A DNA stretch of 64,000 nt, from contig CM055102.1 of assembly GCA_029204225.1 (NCBI GenBank), positions 46,576,998-46,640,997 of the forward strand, read 5' to 3'. This document shows, piece after piece, positions 56,165 through 64,000 of this stretch. The DNA is from Diphasiastrum complanatum. Its lineage: Eukaryota > Streptophyta > Lycopodiopsida > Lycopodiales > Lycopodiaceae. The notes beneath the pieces were generated by a model that was not told where the DNA came from, did no database searches, and saw only the letters and a program-made list of their open reading frames with translations. Every line of letters starts with the position of its first letter. The stretch's first letter is position 1. Position numbers and translations under genes: made by a program.

Positions 56165-56554
56165 CATTCGGGCCACAAGGGAACCCGAATGTATGCAAGT
56201 CTGCCACCGCAAAATATATATTGTAGACATAATTCCTGACAGGGGGAACTATGAATTGTGAAGACCTTGCAGTGACATTGTAATTGGCGTACGCCATATG
56301 GAGCAAGTAAGGACTCTGATACCCAGCCACGATAGGAATTTGGAACTCAATCGCCTTGAAAAAAGGTTGTGTCTGTTGGTACCAGGTTTGCATCTCTTGA
56401 ATATCCAGCTTGCACATTTGGATGTCGATCATTTGCATCTGGATCGTCTAAACTGGAACTATGATTGAAGGACATATTGAAAAACTGAAAAAAAACAATG
56501 GTCTAGAAAAAGTGCTTCGGTTAAGATTGGAGAGAGTGTTAACATGGGCTTCAG

Positions 56555-56715
56555 CACGGTTGAGAGTGTGATGGATGGCGTCGATCGAGATGGGATGGGA
56601 AGGCATCGATCAAGATTGGACAGGAAGGCGTCGGTCGAGATTGGACTGGAAAGGTGTCGGTCGAGATTGGACTGGAAGGCTTCGGTTGAGATGGAAAGTG
56701 AAGGCGTCGGTCGAG
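56555..56715 (+). repeat. 25-bp tandem array of element A, short 3' block
   Basis: Five to six units such as CGTCGGTCGAGATTGGACTG + GAAGG (25 bp). Same unit family as 6170-6625 and 57290-57865. Separated from the larger block by about 570 bp of unrelated DNA. Confidence 0.85.
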
Positions 56716-57289
56716 TAGAGAAGGGAAAATGTGTACAAAGCGAAGGTGTGGGAATATGATGTATCTGTAAGAAAAGGAATCGATGGAGTGGGGTTGGAAT
56801 GGTAGAGTAGAAAGGGTTAGGTAGAATGGCTGAAAGGACAGGATGTGGATATGCCGATTGAGTATGGAAATGTCGGAGAGATGGAAAAGATGGAGAATTG
56901 TGGTAACAGAATGGTGTAGGTGGTGAAGGAAGTAGAAAAACACAGTGGTTGTGAGATTGGTGATGATGATGTTCTCAATAGTGTAACGGGAGCGTGATTT
57001 ATGCTCGGCGACACTACCCCTCAGGTGTGCGAAAAGTTTCAAGAAAATGGTTCGTCTGCCGGTGATGTTAGGTTTGAAATGGTTGGTGATGGCGCTCTAT
57101 ATGGTGATTAAACTAGGATGGCATAAACTTGGTGGATGTAGTGTGTAGCCAAGGACGGATGGATGTAACAGAAGAGCACCAGAATCGAGCATGGAAGTAG
57201 CAAGATCGCCAGTAGATAGTCGCAAGAAATGCTAGTATTCGCACTTCGCTGAGGTACGAATGCTTTCATTGTCATGGTATTTATGGTCG

Positions 57290-57865
57290 TCGTCGTCTTG
57301 CTTCGGTCGAGATTTGATGTGATGGCTCTTTGAAGTACTTTTAAAACAATCTTCGGTCGAGATCTTGATGAGTGGCTCCGATCGAGATCTTGATGAAGGT
57401 CTTCGGTCGAGATGGGACTGGAATTCCTCGGTTGAGATGAGACTGAAATCCGTCGGTCAAATCTGAATGAAAGCCTTCGATCGATATGTGAGTGAAAGCT
57501 GTCGGTCGAGATCTGACTCAAACCACTCGGTCGAGATCTAACTAAAATGCTTCGGTCGAGATCTAACTGAATCGCTTTAGTCGAGATCGGACTGAAATGC
57601 TTCGGTCGAGATCGGACTGAAATGCTTCGGTCGAGATCGAAGTGAAACCCGTCGGTCGAGATTTGAGTGAAAGCCGTCAGTCAAGATCTAACTGAAACCT
57701 CTCGGTCGAGATCTGAGTGAAACCACTAGATCACGTTTTGAGTAAAAGCGAGATCTGACTGAAACCACTCGATCGAGATCTAAGTGAAAGCCTTCGATCG
57801 AGATCTGATTGAAACCACTCGGTCGAGATCTGAGTGAAAGCCATCGGTCAAGATCTGAGTGAATA
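57290..57865 (+). repeat. 25-bp tandem array of element A, main 3' block
   Basis: About 22 units of the form TTCGGTCGAGATCGGACTGA + AATGC, with strict 25-bp spacing in most and one 3-4 bp shorter unit near 57745. It lies between the integrase end and ORF-X on the element's strand. The core TCGGTCGAGAT is the reverse complement of the unit at 6170-6625. Confidence 0.92.
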
Positions 57866-58245
57866 TGTATTGAAAATTGGATCTCTGTAATGTGAGTGGA
57901 GAACTTCATGAGGAAAAATATGACTGTGGCTCAAATTAGAAGTTCTCATTGGAAAGAAGTATCCTAGTGACTAGATTTATGCTATAATTGGAAATATTGA
58001 GATATTATACATACAAAAAGGAGGTGGGCCTAAAATGTGACAAATCTTGTCCTTGTGATGTAGTCTGTCATTTGTTGACCCATAACACGCATAGTAAATG
58101 GAAATCTATAGAAAAAAATGAAGATGCACTAAAGCAAATAAATACAGGCATGAAGTATAAAACAATAAAGGATACAAAAAATAGGCATGCAAATAGATGA
58201 TAACAAAACAGGAAAAAATGTAAACTATATACCATGGGATTAGAG

Positions 58246-60121
58246 TTAATTGGGGTCAACAAAAAACAACTCTTCGTAATACCGTTGTAGATGACCACCA
58301 TTGACGATAGTGTCTAGGAGTATTTTGTCAAGTGTTTGTAGCTGGACTGCACCACTAGGAAATATTTTATTGATAACATACGGTCCCTCACTTCTGAATT
58401 TCAATTTTTTGGGGTGCTTCTTAGATGTATAAAGAAGCACCTGGTCACCTAAGGGTAAATCCTTGTTGCGTAAGTGACGGTGATGCTAGGCCTTTTGACG
58501 TCTTTTGTTAACTAGTTGTGCATGGTAGGATATGAGTATAGTTTCGCATAACTGGGCTAACATAAATAGCCTGGTCTTTACTTGTTGCTCAATTGTAGCT
58601 TTCTCATAAAGATCTGTTGAGAAGGCTTCCATGACTCCTAGAGAGGGTACTAAAAACTCGACAAGCATTACTGCCTCTTGACCATACACTAGATGGAATG
58701 GGGTAATCCACCAAGTGGCTTTCTTTGGAGTTGTGCGATAAGCCCAGGTAGCTGAGAAGAGTTTCTTTTCCCAATTAGAGTGACTTGTCTCTACTATCTT
58801 TGTCAATATCTTACAGATCATCTTATTAGTGGACTCGACCTAGCCATTACACCTAGTATAGTACGATGTGTACTCTTTCAGTGGACTACAAGGTAATGGC
58901 GTAGCAAATTATCAATGACGGCATTTAAGAAGTGCGTGCCATGACCACTAACTAGTTCAATAGGACAGCCAAAACGTGTAATAATATTATCGTAAAGAAA
59001 ACACGCTACAATCTTTGCATTGGCATCATTTGTTGCCCGAGCCTCAACCCGTTTAGTGGCATAATCTGTGGCTATTACGATATAACAGGCTTGGGTGTGT
59101 TTCGCTGTTGAGCTGATTGGTCCAACAAAGTCGATTCCCCATTTATGGAAGGCTTCGTCTTCTATAATGGGAGTCAAGAGTTTGAAGTCTGCTTTCATAT
59201 TTTTCTTGGCTCGCAGGCAGACATCACATGTTTTAATGATAGCAAATGTGTCTTTAAATAATGATGGCCACCACAAGCCTCCTCGAAGGATAATCTTAGT
59301 TGTTTCTTCAACAGAGAAGTGACCGCCACCAATGCCCTCATGAGCCTGAGATATGATAGGCCGTATCTTAGATTCATAAGCACATCATTGGATAATACCG
59401 TCAACGTCCCTTTTGTAAAGTTGTCATGCTATTAGTTGAAAGGGCGCCGCTTTAGGCAAAAATTTTCTTTTTGCAACTGTATTTAGGCCTTATTTGAGTC
59501 TGCCTGTTGTTAGGAACTGAGTGATTTCCTCAGCCCATAAGGATGTAGCATCAATCTGAAAAAGACATACATCAGGAAGATCATCGTTGACTGGTGCAAT
59601 TGCTTTTTCAGCATTAGGGAGTCGGGAAAGGTGATCCGCCATGAAATGTCGGGTTCCTTTCCGAATGACTACTCGTAAATCAAATTCCTCTAGTATTAAA
59701 AACCATCGAGTAATGTCGGAGTTGTTCAACGGCATAGACCATAGCCAATGCTTCTCTTTCGGTTGTGGTATAGTTTACTTTAGCATCGAAAAATCTTTGT
59801 CATACTCGTCCGGTTGTGCAAGAAGACATGGAACTCTTTCGTGTAGTCTGGCGAATGGAGTATGAGTGCCGTAGTAAGGGCTGTTTTTAATTCCTCACAG
59901 GCTTTAATACGCTCCTCGGTCCATATAGGGTTTACCACAACTAGATAAACGAGTCGTGCCTTGTCGACATAATCGATTATAAAGATGCGATAATAATTAG
60001 TGTGACCTAGGAAGACGTAAACTTTCTTCATTGTTGCATGTAAGGACATTTCAACTATTACCTTGATCTTTGAAGGATTGGTAGAAATACCATCCTTTGA
60101 AATGATATGTCCGAGTACTAC
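58246..60121 (-). pseudogene. Ty3/gypsy RT end, RNase H and integrase (element A pol, 3' part)
   Basis: Starts at 60121 with VLGHIISKDGISTNPSKIKV, the direct continuation of the RT frame that stops at 8299, then NYYRIFIIDYVDKA. RNase H ends PLNNSDITRWFLILEEFDLR and HFMADHLSRL. Integrase has the zinc-finger C-x2-C (KTCDVCLRAKK), GIDFVGPI with the first Asp, and ELVSGHGTHFLN, where the second catalytic Asp (normally SDQGTHF) is Gly. The tail AYRTTPKKATWWITPFHLVY, GPYVINKIFPSGAVQLQTLD and HLQRYYEE is well kept. Stops near 59780 and 59490, plus frameshifts, also inactivate it. Confidence 0.9.
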
Positions 60122-60524
60122 TGTAAAGACCACTAGGAAAAACCCCTAAGATGAGGATAAGAAAACACAAGAGAGACTGTGGAGCAAAACCACCCAACCA
60201 AACCTATACCAAGTCGTCGACAGAATAATCACTACCTCAATATATAGAGAGTAGGATCTTGTGCATGAGCACATGTAATTCTCATGCAGGTCAACTATAA
60301 ATAGGTCACAGCTCTTCATGCATACCTCCTGCCTATATCAGTCACACGCACATGCACTACTCCATATGTCTCAATTAGAGTGTCTGGGTCCTCTCAAGGT
60401 CATTAGTCACCAACAGGCCTAGACTTGGAATAAAATCTAGGCGTGACCAATAAACTCGAATACTGGAGAGCCGATCTACCATATTAGGGCTATTCCAGGT
60501 CCTTAACTGAATATGGCCGTAACA
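60122..60524 (-). repeat. 3' LTR of element B (403 bp)
   Basis: On the minus strand TGTTACGGCC at 60524 to GGTCTTTACA at 60122. Same length as the plus-strand LTR at 8300-8702 and nearly the same sequence. A purine tract (TTTAAGGGAGGAAGAA, 60540-60525) precedes it and GTAGT (60121-60117) follows. Confidence 0.92.
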
Positions 60525-60540
60525 TTCTTCCTCCCTTAAA
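60525..60540 (-). other. Polypurine tract of element B
   Basis: TTTAAGGGAGGAAGAA on the minus strand directly before the LTR start. It shows that the interior of B lies to the right of 60524. Confidence 0.75.
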
Positions 60541-63500
60541 CAGGTTCTGTCCTCAGAATAGGAAAAAGAAAACATGAAACTATTCCTTAAGCTTTCAAAT
60601 CTTACCCATGATTAATTATTTTTAGTCTGATCTTTCCATTTGAATAAGTACTCAGAGATGCAACAATTCGTTAATTGCTTGCTCCTACTCTTGGATACTA
60701 ATCAAATTCCAAAAGATACACTAAGCTATAAATCCTCCAAATGGGTAGATCTTATCCAAAATAAATACTCATCACCTTTACGTAATCCCAATTACATAAA
60801 ATACTGGGTGATTTTACTTTATTTCAGAAATCAAATCCAAAAGCTAAAGAAATTCCATGTCAATTTCTTGTAGAAAATAATGCTTCTTGGTACAAATATT
60901 TTTAGAATATCCAAATATTCTAAAATACCACAATTCTGTCATCTAAAATCTCCAGGAGATCCATCAATCTCAGACAATTTTAACTCATTAGAGTACTGCA
61001 GTTACTCTAATGAGTTAACAGCCCCATTTGTAGCATCATATGCAAGAAATCAGCATCTATCTGTATCTTAATTTTATCTGTCTCCTACAAAACTAGAGAT
61101 ATAGACTGAACTTTATACACAAGCACTTATAAACTACAATCTGTAAGGTAAGCAAATTCCTCATAAGTAAGCAATTACTTGATGAAAATGCCCGTGAGAT
61201 CCACACAATCTCAAGTATGTGCTAGAGTAAAGAAATTTAGAGTTCAACCAACAGATCTAAATCCTTAACTCTCCCATATTGATCAAGAATTACTCATTAT
61301 CTTAAGAATCTTCACATTTCCCTATAATCTTCAAATGATCTTTAAGTATCAGTTTATGATTCATCAATCATAAACATTTAGAATCTTATGATTCTTCAAT
61401 CATAATTCTCAGGATTCTAAATCCATACTTAATCACTGAAAGATATTGGAGTATATGCACAACATACCACTCAAAAAATATAAGAATCATTCTGAAATCT
61501 TTTCCACAAGGAAAATCACTGGATTCCAAAAATATTCTTCCAAACCAATTCTTACCAAATTATGAGTTCTAAATTCTACAATCATGCAAATAATCAAAGA
61601 CTATTATAACATACATCTTTAACAATATAAACTTTATACAATCTCCTAGAACAACTTCTAGAGATTACAAAGTTCTGCTGAATTCCCAAAATTCAGTTTA
61701 CCATTCTTGGCACCATTAGGATCCGGTATCCAATTGAGCTCCCAGGGATACTATCAATAATGAATCAAGTTTATTTCTAAACTAAGAAATACTCATCCAA
61801 GAAATCAGTATCCTATGCACACAATTCCTTAATGAATCTGAATGACTCATAAATTATGTGTCGTACAAGCAATATACACAAAACAAACAATTTTTGGTGA
61901 ATTCTCTTCACACTGTCCATTTTATCAATTAACTTCCACAGGAGTAAATCAACTACTCCAACTAATTGCTCATGATTTAGAAATCTTAATGTCTAGGTGC
62001 AGATCTTAATTGTACATGTACAACACCACATTTAGATCATTATCCAGATCATTTTATGTTAACAATGGATCTATTAGAACATATCTGTTAACTCTACAAG
62101 TAATTATCAAACACAGTTCTTGATCACATGTCTATATTCAACAACTAGGAATTCATAGCAGATCCACACAAGATTAATCGTGCACATATGAGAAAAATCT
62201 CACTATAACCCAATACATAAACACATATGTCCTTATCTGGCAGATTCCTCCAAAATTCGCATACGTTACTCACATATATCATTGAGAATCTTGTAACTCA
62301 GCTATAAAAATTCTATTTCTCTTGAGTAAATAACATATCTAGGAAATCTCTGAAGTGAACAATTCCACAACACAAGTTTTCCATCCATCATACTTTTATC
62401 AATAAAATTCCTTCAATCATTCAGCCTACTTCAGATCTCAGTGCACAAACCAAGATTAGGCTAACTTATATAGACGTCTTTGGATATAAGGTTAAGATTA
62501 AACCTTTATTCCACTAATCCAATCCATAACTAAATGGTATTTGGTAGCCAATCAGTGAACCTTAATTCAATCTTTACAACTACTTTCCATATTCATGAAT
62601 ATCTCACAGCTCAAAAACCCTCAAAATTACTCTAGTTTCAGATTATTCAAAACAATCACTAGAGATTTCCTCTATTCCTCTGGATAGTTTTACCATTGCA
62701 CACAAACTGAATTTCACAAAAGAAATCTATGCAACTGGTTAATCCCATGAAAGTCTTATTCCAATCATTTTCTTCTCTCCCTTTTTAGAAGAAATTTCAT
62801 AATTTTGATCAAAAAGTTCCCAGGAGACAACGTATAAGATATTAAAGATTTGAAAAAGTTAGTAATAAGTATTCAATACTATTACAAACCGGAATTTTTT
62901 GTTAAAATCATAAAATATCTTATCTCAAGTGATAGAAACATTACTCTCAATAATCAACTATCAAATAGAGATAATCATTAGGGCTTAGGAAGTCTAAATC
63001 CCACTTAATCAATTGAAACATCAATTGATTCTGAGCTATATTCACAAACCTGAAATGGAAACATGAATTCATATAACTTAAACAGCCCTTCAGAACCTAG
63101 TTCAACATTGGAAGGAATTATATGAATCTCAATCCAATTGTTTAGTATATAAGAAATTTCTAGAAAGTAGAAGTTTAAAATTAATAGAAAAATAGTTTTT
63201 TTAAGGGTTTCCAATTTGGAATTTATGAGATACCATTGAGGGATCCGGATCTATATCTCATAACCTCTCCAAATACCCTAAATAGACTTTACCAATGGTT
63301 TTAACTATTAGATTTACAAACAATAAATACTAACCATTGGCCTACAGATCATTCTCACACAAGAATTTCCTCTTTGAAATCATTGATGTCCCATACCACC
63401 AGTTTTCTCTCCAAGAAAGTCCTTTGCTTTTAGATCCGACCATCAAAAAATCAAAAAAGACTATCTGACCATCCTATATCCAATATAGGATCCGATCTTC

Positions 63501-64000
63501 AACCATTTCCAAAAAGTATACCTCCTACTATTGAATTTTCCATTTTCTTAAGTTTTCATAATAGATGACAATTCATCTAAGAGTACCTCTAGGCATTGAC
63601 CCTAGTATGGACGAGAAACCTCGTTCATATACAGTCGAAATGACCTGAGTTTATTCTTCAAAACCAAAAGGAAAAAATTCAATATAGCTGAAGTATACCG
63701 ATAGATATCCAATATCTAAATCCAAAATGGTACAAGGAGTTCAATTCCTTCAAGAAGATCACAAAATTGCATTATCTGATAATCCATAGATCTGAAACCT
63801 CTATCTGGATTTCCACTACCAGATATGCACATATCTATTCCACCAAATACCGGAGTACCCCCAATTTTGTTCCTAATGGATCACAATAATCCAGTTCAAG
63901 ATTGTGATTTAACGAGAATCTGCACATGGCTTTACCGTCACATAAACAACTCATCCCGAATTCCTACCATCTGAGAGTTACAACTCTTAGGAATAAGACT
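60541..64000 (-). other. Element B interior, 3' noncoding part (probable)
   Basis: AT-rich DNA without a convincing frame. Its position upstream, on the minus strand, of the B polypurine tract suggests that it is B's 3' untranslated interior. Part of it (63200-63950) matches 4100-4750. It runs off the right edge. A hairpin is at 60980-61018. Confidence 0.5.
60980..61018. repeat. 16-bp perfect inverted repeat with a 7-nt loop
   Basis: Arms TTAACTCATTAGAGTA (60980-60995) and its exact complement (61003-61018), loop CTGCAGT. No poly-T run follows, so it is not a pol III or bacterial-type terminator. Confidence 0.9.

Larger units (their letters stand above)
49979..56438 (-). pseudogene. ORF-X: decayed, unrecognised sense ORF between pol and the 3' LTR of element A
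   Basis: Pieces on the minus strand: 56438-56170 (QTWYQQTQPFFKAIEFQIP, YQSPYLLHMAYANYNVTARS), then after element C 53030-52598 (LHKIEQIAYFKCIDPS, YLTMYTQRPRTKVLRIPMSL), a Ser/Thr/Pro and acidic segment 52530-52034, 52125-51466 and 51460-50750 (two predicted coiled coils rich in Lys, Glu and Gln, then a Pro-rich tail), and 50713-49979 (WSKVLRDSRRLQEYLRAPVW, NIFLDHLRLQLLDFGHKYKN). Stops follow KKS and the EWA end; a frameshift lies at the C/G run near 52135 and another near 51466. Total about 1,100 codons. No gag, protease, RT, integrase, membrane segment or signal peptide was seen. Function unknown. Confidence 0.65.
48600..60121 (-). mobile_element. Element A, 3' half (with element C inserted)
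   Basis: On the minus strand from 60121: end of RT, RNase H, integrase (to 58246), 25-bp arrays (57865-56555), ORF-X (56438-49979), polypurine tract and 3' LTR. Element C (53031-56164) is inserted in ORF-X. Without C this half is about 8.4 kb; with the 5' half, A would be about 11.6 kb. It is broken at 60121 by the LTR of element B. Confidence 0.75.

Overview
The window is nuclear DNA of a land plant, most likely a gymnosperm or another large-genome plant. It holds one recognisable host gene with very long introns, embedded in old and nested LTR retrotransposons. Plant-type primer-binding sites (TGGTATCAGAGCC), GT-AG introns and AT-rich noncoding DNA all fit. The species cannot be read from the sequence. 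No bacterial, organellar or CRISPR feature was seen.

The host gene is a complete SEC23 (COPII inner-coat subunit and SAR1 GTPase-activating protein) on the minus strand, positions 47834 down to 15226. Twelve exons join in frame at GT-AG sites to give 769 codons. The gene covers 32.6 kb because introns 2, 3, 5 and 8 are 12.6, 4.4, 6.3 and 4.8 kb. They hold Ty3/gypsy, Ty1/copia, LINE and hAT remnants, a 58-nt alternating purine-pyrimidine tract and microsatellites. A TATAAA lies about 250 bp upstream of the ATG and an AATAAA about 215 bp after the stop.

The flanks fit together as one dismembered nest. Element A is a Ty3/gypsy-type element. Its 5' half lies at 5034-8299 (plus) and its 3' half at 60121-48600 (minus), on opposite sides of SEC23 and in opposite orientation. 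Three junctions support this: both outer LTR ends carry the same 5-bp duplication (CCACT); the pol reading frame broken at 8299 resumes exactly at 60121; and the two break edges carry 403-bp LTRs of a second, copia-type element B with near-matching target duplications (GTGGT/GTAGT). The simplest reading is that B inserted in A's pol upstream of SEC23, and that a later inversion with one breakpoint inside B flipped the segment containing SEC23. A mis-join in the assembly is the main alternative.

Element A is unusual. It carries arrays of a 25-bp unit (core ATCTCRACCGA) next to the 5' LTR and after integrase, and a decayed sense-strand ORF region of about 3.3 kb (ORF-X, 49979-56438) between pol and the 3' LTR. 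A third element, C (copia, 53031-56164), inserted into ORF-X.

The far left (1-5033) holds copia gag and pol fragments and a 994-bp LTR. The far right (60541-64000) is probably 3' noncoding DNA of element B. Region 11.0-15.2 kb contains a perfect 37-bp inverted repeat with a 5-nt loop.
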